Shown here: one piece after another, positions 11,082 to 21,760 of the stretch
How the letters are laid out: each line of letters starts with the position of its first letter
Numbering within the stretch: position 1 is the first letter of the stretch
Source: Flabesymbios commensalis
Lineage: Eukaryota; Annelida; Polychaeta; Terebellida; Flabelligeridae
NCBI GenBank assembly: GCA_964017125.1
Contig: OZ024903.1
Location: 79,247,028-79,311,027, forward strand
Direction of reading: 5' to 3'
Length of the DNA: 64,000 nt
The notes under the pieces: model-generated
The model's database searches: none
Seen by the model: the letters and a program-made list of their open reading frames with translations, nothing else
What the model was told of the DNA's origin: nothing
Translations under genes and position numbers: made by a program

Positions 11082-13074
11082 AGCTTTTATACTACTGATA
11101 CATATTTAAGGTAGGCTAGTTAGGAGAGTACCCCCAACCTACCTTTTGACTTTATACACCCTCAATGTGACGAGTCATGGTTTTCCATACAACACACAGG
11201 TACATCAAATGAACGCTGTGGCAGATCCAACAAACACACAATAAAATGCGCATATCCGTACAACTACACAAATATTACGTCTTGGTGAACAGTGGAAATA
11301 CTTTAAAAATCCAACAGGTTTTGCCTTCTAATGTTAGGTTTATTTCGCCAAAAAATTCAAAACTTCAAATATTATTCGTCCTGAATGTATATATTGTATG
11401 ACAAAATGTGACAATAGTGGTTTTAAAATTGTTTATAACGATACAAATACGGATTTTGCTATTACAAGGGGTCGGAACTAGTGAGAGTACTCCATTCCAA
11501 CTTTTGACCTCATCAATCCTTCATGCAACAATGTAGGATTTTCTTATTTGTCATGGTGTACCAGATGACGGATTTATCAAATGATGTCAGGCAGCTGACA
11601 TTAGCATCATACAAATGTACAGAAAAGGAAACGTTATATACTTTAAACGGTGCTAATTTTTTTCAATATAAACTTTCGGCGCTTACAATAATGCCCTGGA
11701 CTTATATTGGGGGGATAGCAACAGTTGGGAGTTGGCTCAGTTGCGCATAAATGCGTCCATTTAATCATCTTTTCACATTTGATCTCATGCGCAATCAATC
11801 AATCAATCAATCAAGGTATAGCTCTCTCTCTCTTCCTTTCAAACACATAATTTGAACAAAAAAGAGGCAGTCTGAGCGGCCACGTACGTTACCACTCTTC
11901 CTCAATATCTAATGTACTAAGATATGTGAGTTAAATAGCGTATGTTAATTATTATATTCTGTGAAACTCAATGACCTTGACCTCCTTTGTTCTCACCGAG
12001 CTGGCTAATACAATGAAGTATAGGGGAGGGGTCTTATATAACCTTGTTTTCACCGAGTGACGTCCCTGAGTTCCACAGAATGAAGTATGGGGGAGGGGGG
12101 TCTTATACCGTGTTTTCACCGAGTGGCGTCACTGCGTTTCACATGATTGATTTATCATAAAATTAAACTAGCAAGTGACACCAGCAAAGGATATTTTTTT
12201 GTATTAATGTTATAGTTATTTATTTTTCTTCATAGCATTTACATAATGAAAAATATATATTTTTGATGCAAGAAGTATATGCGTCATAAAAAATGAGCAT
12301 AGTAATACGTACATTTGTTATACAGTGCATGAATGGATAATAATTATGTAAAAAATAGAAAATAAATTACATAATTATTTGAAAATAAATGGGCAAGAAC
12401 AAATGCTTTACAGTTCCTGTCAACTAACGACAGAGGTTTAGAGCCACACAGTGACTAATATAATGCTCATATCTGCCTGTATTGACGGCTACCACCCAAT
12501 GGATGATATAGACAACATTGGATGGCTTTGTCAACAATATCGATATAATGGATATACAGAGAGGTGACATCAACATTACACAGAGACGTCCAGCGCCTCA
12601 TCAATGTATGTCATAATCTTAGCCATGGCAGAGCGCTGCGTCACAGTTATGTTTACTAATTGTAGCCATACGTGCTGCGTCAGAACAATTAGAACATTAT
12701 TAAACTTTACAAAAGGCTGAATTGCCTTCACTTCAACCATTATGTTCCCGCATAGATCTGCACAGTTAATGGTAATGAAATAACATCACATTTTATTAAT
12801 AGCATTGTCTTAGTGAAACTGTTAGATAATGTTAAAATCTAATAAATTCCTGCAACAAAGTTTTTTTTTAATTTGTCGTTTCAAATGTACCTTGGTAATA
12901 ATCGTGAATGTAGTTATTCCACAATGATAATGTTTTTTTATGAGAGATCTGTGATTTGGAAGCCACGCAAGTAATGTCTTTTTGCAAAATTCACCGAGGA
13001 AAGGCTGATTTGAAGTGCAGAACACTTAAATTAACGCTCCGCAGTTTTCATCAAAGCGACTCAATCAGGCTAAC
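11082..13074. other. Unassigned DNA with short tandem repeats
   Basis: Contains an AATC tetranucleotide run at about 11793-11813, a TC run after 11820, and three diverged ~60 bp units anchored on TTCACCGAG near 11991, 12050 and 12113. A weak pair of diverged segments (GAGAGTAC...CCAAC...CTTTTGAC near 11125 and 11480) may be an older duplication. No gene was recognised, and the short open frames at 11523-11750 and 12822-13025 have no signature. Confidence 0.4.
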
Positions 13075-13387
13075 ATCATAAAAAATCGGTAATTTTATTT
13101 TGGCTTCTTAATTTGACCATATGATGTAAACATGTCTTTAGACTAGAACTGCAAAAGTTTTTTTTTGCTTTTTGTGCTGCGCAATGAGATATAGAGACGA
13201 TTTGTTATTTTGGACATGCTTGTCCAAAATAAGAAATACGGGAATTTCCTCTCTATATCTCGCTTAAATGGTCTAAGCGCAGCATAAAAAAATTATAAAA
13301 AACTTTTGCAGTTCTAGCCTATGGACATGTTTACATCATATGGTCATATTAAGAAGTCAAAATAAAATTACAGATTTCTTTATGATT
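13075..13387. mobile_element. Palindromic MITE, 313 bp
   Basis: Two ~150 bp arms are reverse complements: CATATGATGTAAACATG at about 13119 pairs with CATGTTTACATCATATG near 13326, and the arms continue through TAGAACTGCAAAAG and GCTGCGC to a TGGACATGCTTGTCCA-centred loop. The ends read ATCATAAA / TATGAT. The same family is split by a large insertion at 45601-49702, and a piece of it is at 45051-45098. It has no coding capacity and is a typical hairpin MITE of unknown superfamily. Confidence 0.8.
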
Positions 13388-13697
13388 TCATGGCCTAATT
13401 ACATGCGAGGTTTTTCCTTAGAGCACATGAAAAAATGGGCCATAGTATATGTTATTACATAATGCTAATTAGAATACCCATGTAAATGTGTGTGAATTAT
13501 TATGATAATCAGCATTATGCTATCCTACTTTTAAAGATATTAATGGAATATTGTCATAAACGAGCCTCTGTCATCACACATTCTCTGGGTAATAAAAAGA
13601 CTCTCATTTGAATTGAGCATCCCCGGTTTTTGCTCTATGCCCTTATTTTCACACCCGGAGTTCACACCCGGATTTTCACCCGCAGTATCCACGTCTT

Positions 13698-13740
13698 TAG
13701 TAATAGTTATAGTAATAGTAATAGTAATAGTAATAGTAGG
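13698..13740 (+). repeat. Short TAATAG microsatellite
   Basis: About six imperfect TAATAG units. They create the Ile-Val and Thr-Ile repeats in spurious open frames on both strands here (13613-13921 plus, 13540-13899 minus). Confidence 0.8.
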
Positions 13741-13789
13741 CCTACTCTTCATCACCGGTGTTTGCCTCTGTCTGACACGAACTGTTCTT

Positions 13790-14087
13790 TTATTGTTCAC
13801 TATCATTGTTGTTATTTTCCGAGATATTATCCGGATTTTCAGCTGCATTAACAACAGTTTCATCAACAGGATGTTCCTCTTTCTCCCCCTCTCCACCATG
13901 ATCCTGCTCTTCCTGGATTGACATCATCGTGGCGGGATCCTGAGCCTGCTTGGCCTTTGCTGACGTGTGGTGCCCCTTCTCCATTGTGGAATCGTCGCTG
14001 TAAAGTGTCTTTTGAAGCTGAACGTACTTTTCGAATTCTTTGTACTCAGCTTCCAGGATATCATCTAACAAGTAGAGCACAACTAAT
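13790..14087 (-). CDS. Probable terminal coding exon, acidic C-terminus
   Basis: On the minus strand a pyrimidine-rich tract ending TTCTTTACAG (AG complement at 14088-14089) is followed by an open frame LVVLYLLDDILEAEYKEFEKY that runs to a TAA at 13790-13792. The encoded ~98 residues begin with an amphipathic Leu/Asp/Glu helix-like stretch and end in a hydrophilic tail (EEQDHGGEGEKEEH, then NNNNDSEQ). The stop codon overlaps an AATAAA signal (complement of 13788-13793), so the 3' UTR would be very short unless another signal is used. The protein family is not recognised. It may be the last exon of the gene whose early exon is at 28326-28768 on the same strand, but no linking exons were found. 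Decayed copies of this exon's start lie just upstream. Confidence 0.5.
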
Positions 14088-14480
14088 CTGTAAAGAAGAA
14101 CACTGTATGTATAACTCTGTTATGTGGTATGTAATCCAACAAATAACTTATGAATAAAAAGAATAGATAACTTAGTGTGATCATATACGAAATAAATACC
14201 AATAGGTAAATAAACATGATAGACTTTGCTTCAAATAGGTCATCCAACACGTAAGTCATAGGAGATCTGTAAATAAAAGCAATGCCCAACTCAGCACCCA
14301 GTGTATCATCCGAGAAGTAAATCATTATTTAAAAAGTAGTAAAAGAGTAAGTAGCATGATACATCACTCAATTTTTAGTATGTTATAATCCATCAAGCAA
14401 ATAATAAGAGATATGTAAATAGACGGATGGATAAATCAAATTCCAGTATGCCACCCAACAGGTTAATCATCATTCATTTG
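14088..14480 (-). repeat. Decayed tandem copies of an exon start with splice acceptor
   Basis: Reading the minus strand, a module made of a TTTACAR acceptor-like tract followed by codons for a Leu-Asp-Asp-x-x-x-Glu-Ala motif recurs upstream of the real exon start. YLLDDILEAE (14079-14050) is matched by YVLDDLFEAK near 14250, YFSDDTLGAE near 14315 (without its own acceptor) and a weaker NLLGGILEF near 14465. A TTTACATAT acceptor-like tract near 14420 marks a further remnant. Spacing is irregular, about 65-170 bp. This looks like an old tandem duplication of the exon's 5' end, most copies no longer able to splice in frame. Confidence 0.5.
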
Positions 14481-14609
14481 TAAATGAAAACAATGTATAC
14501 ATAACTCTGATACATCACTCTCTATCTCTAAATAAAAAATAGTAATTTTCCCTTATACCATACAACAAGAAAATTACTGTGGATCTGGTAATATTGTGAT
14601 AGGGCTACT

Positions 14610-14848
14610 AAGGGAAAATGAAAATTCGCGAATATTAAACTTCGTGAAAAATCCCAAAATCAAAAATCCGCGAAAATTTAAACACGCGAATATAATATAA
14701 TATAATATAATATAATATAATATAATATAATATAATATAATATAATATAATATAATATAATATAATATAATATAATATAATATAATATAATATCATATCA
14801 TATCATATCATATCATATCATATATTATGATATAATATAATATAAATG
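14610..14848 (+). repeat. TCGCGAA-rich flank and long ATAAT pentanucleotide array
   Basis: A run of about 20 ATAAT pentamers begins near 14691 and changes to TATCA pentamers at about 14792 before fading by 14848. Just before it, 14618-14690 holds several TTCGCGAA-like words, as found at ends of AT-rich MITEs. There is no coding content. The array should be highly length-variable between individuals. Confidence 0.9.
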
Positions 14849-16187
14849 TTGATAGCAATGTAGTACTAGAATATGATTTCATTAGCACCAAAACATGGCA
14901 TGGTGCAGGCAGTTAAAGCAGCTCCTTGGGATGCCATCAATTTTCGTTTTTAATTTTGTAATGAAGTAGTGCATTTTTTAGATTTAAAAAAAATATTTTT
15001 AGTCACATTTTTATGAATCCAACTGTAACCCAAACAAACTTTTTGTATACCTAAACACCTGCTAAAGAACGTTTGAATGTTCCTACAGCATTGGGCCACA
15101 TGATGATGCCGTCGGCCCAGCGTTGAGAAGACATTGGGTGCTGCGGGGGGAACCCCCCTGATGAACCCGTCTCCACAGCAATTAAGGGCGGCAGCTATTG
15201 ATGTAGCTATGTGGTTACTTTGATCATGCCGTCTGAGATGGTCAGTATTTGCCATCTATATTGTGGTAGGCCTATGCTGTAAACAAACTTGTTTACATGA
15301 CAGTATAATCTTACATGACAGTATAGTCTTGGAAATACAGCTTGTTTAGTCTTTTTCAGTGCTTTTTCAGTGCATTTTTGTATTTTATTCAAGATCAGTA
15401 GGTTATATAGCTTTATATAAAATAAGCTTTCAAATTTGTCAAAATTGAAAATTCTCACCCCGAGGAGCAGCCTTAAAAGAGGGTAACATCGTTGTGAATC
15501 ATTAATCACACAAGTACCAAAAACATTGGCGTGACTCTCCTTGAAGCATTGACCACGCGTGTGTGATACAAGATCATACTATTTTTGTTGTTTTAGTAAT
15601 CAGCGGCTCGGAACGATTTTGAATTTTTTTTTATTTCATTGTGCTATGTACAAAAGTTTTGTTAATGAAACGTGTATGCAGAAGGAGGTGTAAAAAATCG
15701 AAAATGAAAAGACTTTTAATATGCGCACGTCAAACAAAATAGAGGGCCTGTTCTTTGACACTACACTTGTGTACATTCAGAAAACAATTCCTGGTTTTAT
15801 ACAAAGCTGACTGGTCTTCAGGCTCAACATGTTTAAAACTTGATTAGCTTTACAAAATGACTATTTGCGATGCTGATTATTGACTGAACTCTGTTTCCAT
15901 CAGTAGCACAATTCATTCTTATTTCAAATACACCAGAGACGCTCTGAGAAATAATTACATTGAAGCAGCGGATAACCTTCAAGAACCTCCCAAGACATGT
16001 TTGTTTGGATTGTATAACATGAGATGCATAGACCCAACCTGTCTAATGAGATTATATCTTTTTTGTAAATAGTCACGACTAGAGTAGCGTTGTAGACTCG
16101 TTATATATAGAAATAGGCAAATCAATGCTTAAGAACGTCAATGACCTGTCTGGTTAACAAGATGAAATATATCGTCACTTTGGATAT
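14849..16187. other. Unassigned DNA with two uncertain minus-strand frames
   Basis: Open minus frames at 14950-15255 (its stretch GFIRGVPPAAPNVFSTLGRR is the most protein-like) and 15207-15509 overlap each other. They resemble no family I can name. No convincing splice borders or start were found. The region around 15100-15200 is more GC-rich than its surroundings, which is all that favours an exon. Confidence 0.25.
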
Positions 16188-16242
16188 AAAAGGGTGTATC
16201 TGCCACTTCGTGAAGTGGCAGATACACCCTTTCATAGCCAAG
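16178..16242. repeat. Near-perfect hairpin
   Basis: A 21 bp arm (16188-16208, about AAAGGGTGTATCTGCCACTT) is followed after a 2-3 base loop by its exact complement ending at 16232. Pairing continues imperfectly outward (GGATAT / CATAGCC) to roughly 16178-16242. Perfection over 21 bp implies recent origin or selection. It could be a tiny MITE or a structured-RNA source. No coding frame spans it sensibly. Confidence 0.85.
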
Positions 16243-16283
16243 GGGAAGATATTTACCTGTCAATAAAATCATATTGCTTTCGA

Positions 16284-16690
16284 TTAAATTGTCACGACTT
16301 CAAAAGTACATTTAGAAGTGTACTCATAATGATATATATACCTGTCCATCAGCATGATGCCATTTTCCAGTAAGTGGTCACGACCCTCAGTACTGTTTAG
16401 GGTGATCATCCATCTGTTTGGCAGACCGCGCGTTCCATGTTTAACGTTACGGTCCTCAAACTGCAAAAACGCCACTCGATGCCTTCTAGATGATTGGTGA
16501 GGGTTCAAACAGCGAAGCTTTTCTCTCAACAGCAGCAAAATATACTTATGGGTGAGAAAGCTGTTGGGAAATTCAAAGCAGACGACCAGTGGTTGGGACA
16601 CTGGACGGCTTTGAAAATGCACCACGGACCTCGCCATGCCATGCCGACCTTTGCCGTCCTTGCCGAAGCCAAAGTGATTGAAACCACCTG
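16284..16690 (-). pseudogene. Possible RNA-binding-fold fragment, LINE ORF1-like
   Basis: The minus frame includes HRVAFLQFEDRNVKHGTRG and then NRWMITLNSTEGRDHLLENG followed by IMLMDR. The second stretch has the spacing of an RRM-like strand-helix-strand, as in ORF1 proteins of invertebrate LINEs, where a Trp-x-Val/Ile strand precedes a 'LL-x-x-G' turn. A GTATAT donor-like site follows MDR (complement near 16342). Frame shifts near its 5' end and the lack of a start argue for a relic or a single exon. Family assignment is tentative. Confidence 0.3.
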
Positions 16691-16842
16691 TCTTTGGGAG
16701 AACTTTCCCATGTTTCCTTCAAAGACATGGTTGTATTTGTGAATGTTTCATGTTTTATACAAAAGCAGATGATTGACAATGTATGCTCACGTTCCCTTAT
16801 GGTGTGAGCATAGTACTCTGATAAAGCTATTGTAGCAAACAT

Positions 16843-16964
16843 AATTTTATTGACTGTGTATAATATAATTAATTCAGGTAGCCTAAGTCAAGATAATTAG
16901 ATTGCGATATAGAAAAAAAACTGACAATATGTTTTTAGAAGAAAATCTAAAAAAATTGTTTTTT
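16843..16964. other. Unassigned AT-rich spacer
   Basis: Nothing recognised between the ORF1-like fragment and the outer inverted arm that begins near 16965. Confidence 0.3.
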
Positions 16965-17480
16965 AATGGAGTTCCTGAGGAATTTTTGTATGTACTTTAT
17001 TTAGGAGAGGCTAACTCAACTGTTTTAGACTAATTCGACCCCAAGGAACAACATGGGATGTATGCCAAATTCTCTAGCCGGGACGAAAAGTTTGAAAAAT
17101 GCCATCGCTTTTCGAAAAAAACGTATTTTTCATCACGAATGCCGATTTTACATTTTTAGCTATATATTCTTAGTTTAATATGCAGGTTATGTTCTGAGAC
17201 ATTTGAATTATTTGTCAGTTTCTAGAATATTTTTAGATTTTAATTGTTTTTTGTATGTATTATTTGGAATTTTTTGCAAAAAAACCACATTTTTTCATCG
17301 CGAATTCAGATTTTATTTTTTCAGCTATTTATTATAATCTCATCAAGCAATTTGTCGGCCTGCACATATCAGTCTTCACTCTCCATAATGTAGCTTCCCG
17401 CCAATAATCGCCACTGTTTGGGTTTGGTGCGTCGAGAGTAGTCGCAAGTCAGCTCTCACAGCATCTGTAAGGCTGCACTA
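16965..17480 (+). repeat. Left outer inverted arm
   Basis: Pairs with 27215-27790. The best-conserved blocks are TTTAGACTAATTCGACCCC, GGGATGTATGCCAAATTCTC and CCCGCCAATAATCGCCACT-like sequence. Confidence 0.75.
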
Positions 17481-17817
17481 CCAAGGGGTGAAGACGTACA
17501 TTTTTTCAACTCCCGGAAATATTGTCAATTTCTACAGTTATTCACACAGGATCATTGAGATGAGTACTGATCCATAATCTTGATGCCTATTGGCACTGTA
17601 TAGATATATATATTTTCAAAAACGAACGCCTAAATTGTGAAATTTAGGCAGTAACTGATTGTAAAATTTGGTGGACGATAATACGTGTACAGGTGCATGT
17701 AGTGGCCAGTTGTCAAGCCTGCTTGTACAGACTGCGATCTGGTGTACTCAGTGTTGAAATCCACGTAAATAAGTCAATTTTGATTTTATTAATCAAACAT
17801 TCCTGCACAATTATCTT

Positions 17818-17872
17818 GTTAAAACTTGCGGTTTTTTTGGCTTGACATGTTGATATTTATAAACATAAAGTA
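17818..17872 (+). repeat. Inner inverted repeat, left copy
   Basis: The block around GGCTTGACATGTTGATATTT (about 55 bp, starting AAAACTTGCGG) recurs in reverse complement at 23306-23366. It may be an inner part of the same arm system, separated from the outer arm by non-matching DNA. The LINE starts immediately inside it. Confidence 0.8.
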
Positions 17873-19026
17873 GTAGTAGTAGCAATTTTATTGACATAAA
17901 AAAAGTCTAATAGACTCATTTGTCAGACAATACAGGGTGGCAATATTAAATGACTGCAAATTCATAAAAATAAGAGGTAATGATAAAATATAAATAGGTT
18001 TCGTGAATTTTAAAAGTCTCTATAGCCTTACATATTAATTATTATGTAAAATGAATAACAAATACAAAGCATGTATATATAAATATAAAGTATAAGATGT
18101 GTTATAAAGCAGCAATATGACGTTATTCGTTTTTGACTTGGATCACACATGGGATAAATAAAATAACAACTGACGTGCACTAAAAATAAGCTGTTTAGGT
18201 AGTGGAAAAGTATGTAAATTACGGCATATATAATTATACTATGTACAATACGATTGTATAGGCATACGTATAAAATGTATAAATAATGCCATCTAAAAAT
18301 AATATCTAATTAACTTGAAACGAAAAGCAAGTGAAAGAAACAGAAAACAATGACATAAACGTACTTATAAGCATACATGTTAAGTAAAAGATGTATGTCA
18401 TAAAATATAGTAAATTTAAGTACAAGTGCAGATACAAATATCACACGAGTTGTTAACAACAAAATTTAAATATCAATTAACAATAGTATAAGAGACTAGA
18501 GTGCAGTACATTAATGAGTGAAATTCAAAGTGTTGATAGACAGTTAGGTATAAAATTTCCAACTTCTATTATAATATCACGTTCAGTATTTGAAAGTAGA
18601 GCAATAAACTTTTGTTTTGAAGACAATTTATCAAAATTTATAATTCTCCCCTTAACCTTTTTAAACAATTCACTTCTTCTATCATCGAATATGTTACAGA
18701 ACATCAAAAAATGTATTTCGTCATCAACATCCTGTTGGCATCTATTACATATTCTTTGGTCTTTTGGAGTTACAGGCCTAGTATGACGTCCTTTCTCAAT
18801 CTCTAATTTATGTGAGCTCATTCTAAATTTGGCTACAGAGTTTATACTGTTGTTGTTATACATCACGGTTAAATACATTTCTTTATGAATATCAAATTTA
18901 AATATTTTATAGGTTCGTAATTTAGGATTTAGTGTCGAATCTTGAATTTGTAACTTCCACCATGATCTATATAGTTCCTGTAACCTCACTTTAACAGACA
19001 ATAACAATGGTTTGCTCTTTGTGATG
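17873..19026 (-). pseudogene. LINE-A, 3' part: RT C-terminal region and tail
   Basis: The minus frame 18525-19026 encodes the region after the reverse transcriptase domain. It contains FRMSSHKLEIEKGRHTRP, a CNRCQQDVDDEIHFLMFC cysteine pair and RRSELF, a signature seen at the end of many invertebrate non-LTR retrotransposon ORF2 proteins. Downstream, about 650 bp of AT-rich 3' UTR ends in a short TAC repeat (TAGTAGTAGTAG on the plus strand at 17871), a usual LINE 3' tail. The upstream part of the ORF is at 21987-22727, separated by the insertion 19029-21984. The clade is not certain (I/Nimb or CR1-L2 group). Confidence 0.82.
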
Positions 19027-19583
19027 TAGAGTAGGGTGGGGTAAGTGTTTCTTTGGTTGTTTCTATTTGGCCGCCTGGTCACAGTTGATTCTCCAGATAA
19101 TTGTATGGTGTGCATTCATATTCACTACTTTTAACACCTTTTTTAATAAAAAACATCAACCGCTGCATGGTCCTCTGAATTCACAAAAACACCGCTAAGA
19201 CATGGCCGTAACAATGCTGGTAGAATAAAATGTTCACTACCATTGTGTGTGGTCATAGTCTTGCCCACATATAGATCATGCCATAATTCAGCGTGTTTGT
19301 TAAACCCCTCTAAATGGGGGAAGACGCCCCCCCCCCCCCCTTATGATGAGGCAAGAGGCCCAGGGGCGACATGCCCCGCAGTTATGGGGGCGTCTTATCC
19401 CAACAGGCAATATTAGTAATAAAAAGTGAGAAACAATCGAAATGAGATGCTTCCATTGTGTCACTTATGATGAACCAATGTTGCTTCTAATTCAAATGTG
19501 TTTGTAGATGGGACCGTCGTTCACGCACTAGTCTTTCTTTTATCACTGACTCAGACCGACTGACTGTGACTAGCTTCTAATAT

Positions 19584-19872
19584 TCCACTCACTCACTCAC
19601 TCACTCACTCACTCACTCACTCACTCACTCACTCACTCACTCACTCACTCACTCACTCACTCACTCACTCACTCACTCACTCACTCACTCACTCACTCAC
19701 TCACTCACTCACTCACTCACTCACTCACTCACTCACTCACTCACTCACTCACTCACTCACTCACTCACTCACTCACTCACTCACTAACTCACTCACTCAC
19801 TCACTCACTCACTCACTCACTCACTCACTCACTCACTCACTCACTCACTCACTCACTCACTCACTCACACAC
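19584..19872 (+). repeat. TCAC tetranucleotide array
   Basis: About 70 nearly perfect TCAC units, with one CTAACTCAC interruption near 19785. It then grades into TTCA/TCCA-type units. Assembly length here is likely unreliable. Confidence 0.97.
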
Positions 19873-20011
19873 TCTGTCCATCTGTTCATTCATATATTCA
19901 TTCATTCATTCATTCATTCGTCCATCCATCCAATAATCCATCCATCTATTCATACATTATTCCATCTAGCAATCCATCCATTCATGTGTCAATACATCTA
20001 TCAATTTATCC

Positions 20012-20102
20012 ATTTTACCATCCATCCATCCATCCATCCATCCATCCATCCATCCATCCATCCATCCATCCATCCATCCATCCATCCATCCATCCATCCA
20101 TC
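20012..20102 (+). repeat. TCCA tetranucleotide array
   Basis: About 20 perfect CCAT/TCCA units that abut the first ~150 bp unit of the next array. The His-Pro-Ser frame over it (19986-20195) is an artefact of the repeat. Confidence 0.97.
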
Positions 20103-20790
20103 AATGGCGGCCATTTTTTTAAAAACTTTTTAAGACCTAAAAACGCGTTATCTCAAGAAGCGCTGGTCCGAATAATCATGATTTTGTATTTCTAAGCACT
20201 TACCTGCCTGACCACGAATGAAAATTTTTGGTCACGGTTCAGTGATTTTCATAAAAATGGCGTCCATTTTTAACTTTTCAAGATTTTGTGAACGCGTCAT
20301 TTCATTAAGCGCGGGACCGAATGACTAGTGATTTTATGTGTAGGCACTTACTTCTCTTGCCTATAAACGAAAGGGTTTTTGTCACGGTTCCGGGATTTTC
20401 ACTAAAACAACAGCCATTTTTAACTTTTCCAGACATTGTGAACGCGTTATCTCAAAAACCGCTGGTCCGAATCACTCGTGATTTTGTATGTAGGCCCTTA
20501 ACTGGCTGGCCAAAAAATGAAATGAATCGGGCTTTAGGCCACCTTTGTGCACATATATAGGCTACTGGCTGGCCAGGAATGAAAAGCTTTTTCGTCACGA
20601 TTGAGTGATTTTCATAAAAAGATCTGTAATTTTTAATTTTGCAGACTCTGTGAACGCGTGATCCGGTAGTCCGAATAACTCGTAATTTTGTATGTAGGCA
20701 TTTACCTGCTTGGCCCATGAAATGGAAAGGTTTTTGGTCACGGTTTAATGGTTTTCTAGAAATGTCGACCATTTTTTGTTATCAGTCCGG
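20101..20790 (+). repeat. Four diverged ~150 bp tandem units
   Basis: Units share ATGGC..CCATTTTTAACTTTT, a GAACGCGT core (near 20142, 20289, 20439 and 20651), GGTCCGAAT, GATTTTGTATGTAGGC and GTCACGGTT..GTGATTTTC. The third unit is lengthened by a SINE insertion (20513-20563). The frames at 20321-20560 and 20452-20772 are repeat artefacts. Confidence 0.85.
20513..20563 (-). mobile_element. 5'-truncated SINE with exact 12 bp target duplication
   Basis: The 51 bp match the 3' end of the dimeric SINE (complement of AGCCTATATATGTGCACAAA through CATTTCATTTTT). They are flanked by ACTGGCTGGCCA at 20501-20512 and 20564-20575. This is a clean 5'-truncated retrotransposition event into the ~150 bp array, so the SINE family was active after the array formed. 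It also shows that the CATTT tail is the true 3' end. Confidence 0.93.
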
Positions 20791-21760
20791 TGATATTGCG
20801 TCAATTAAAATGCAGGAAGATGCATTCGTTTTTGCCTGATAGCGAAAACACATCTCTAGTTCGTCCATCCATACATTGCTTTCGTCTGTACATCTATCCA
20901 TTCATCGATACATCCATTCATTGATTCATCCATTCATATACTCCCTCACTCACCTACCGCAACCTCCCAACTCACTCAACTCACTCAACTCTCCCAACTC
21001 AATCAACTCACCCAACTCACTTAACTCACCGAACTCAATCACCTCACCCAACTCAGTCAACTAACTTAACTCACCCAACTCACTCAACTCACCCAACTCA
21101 CTCAACTCACCCAACTCACTTAACCACCCTCTCACTCAACTCACTCTACTCACTCAACTCACCCAACTCACTTAACCACCCACGCACTCAACTCACTACA
21201 CTCACTCAACTCACCCAACTCACTCAACTCACCCAACTCACTCAACTCACTTAATTGACCCAACTCGTCCAATCACCTACTCACTCAATTCACCCAACTT
21301 ACTGAAATCACTTAACTCACCCAACCCCCCACTCATTCAACTCACCCAACCACCCACTCATCCAACTCACTCAACTCACCAAGTCCGGTGATATTGTGTA
21401 AATTAAAATGCAGGATGATGCATTCGTTTAAACGTTTTTGCCTAATAGCGAAAACACATCTCTAGTTCATCCATCCATTCATTTCATTTGTCCGTCCATC
21501 TATCCATCCATTAATTCACCCATTCATTGATTCATCCATTCATATACTCCCTCACTCACCTCACTCACCTCACTCAACCACCAACTCACTCAACTCACTC
21601 ACCTCACTCAACTCACCCAACTCACCCAACTCACACAACTCACCCAACTCACACAACTCACTCAACTCACCCAACTCACTCAACTCACCCAACTCACTCA
21701 ACTCAGTTAACTCGCTCAACTCAATCAACTCACCCAACTCACTCAACTCGAGTATAAAGG
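20790..21760 (+). repeat. CTCAACTCACC array with a duplicated unique segment
   Basis: Two long degenerate CTCAACTCACCCAA arrays (about 20940-21380 and 21540-21750) are each preceded by the same ~90 bp segment, starting GTCCGGTGATATTG at 20787 and 21384 and followed by TCCATCCATTC-like sequence. The whole ~600 bp block was therefore duplicated in tandem. The open frames here translate the repeat and are not genes. Confidence 0.9.

Noticed and set aside
13613-13921. Membrane-like Val-Ile repeat frame on the plus strand
   Set aside because: Created by a TAATAG microsatellite and by the antisense of the acidic exon.
14950-15255. Minus frame with GFIRGVPPAAPNVFSTLGRR as a transposase exon
   Set aside because: No catalytic motif of any DDE family could be placed, and frames overlap without a clear winner.
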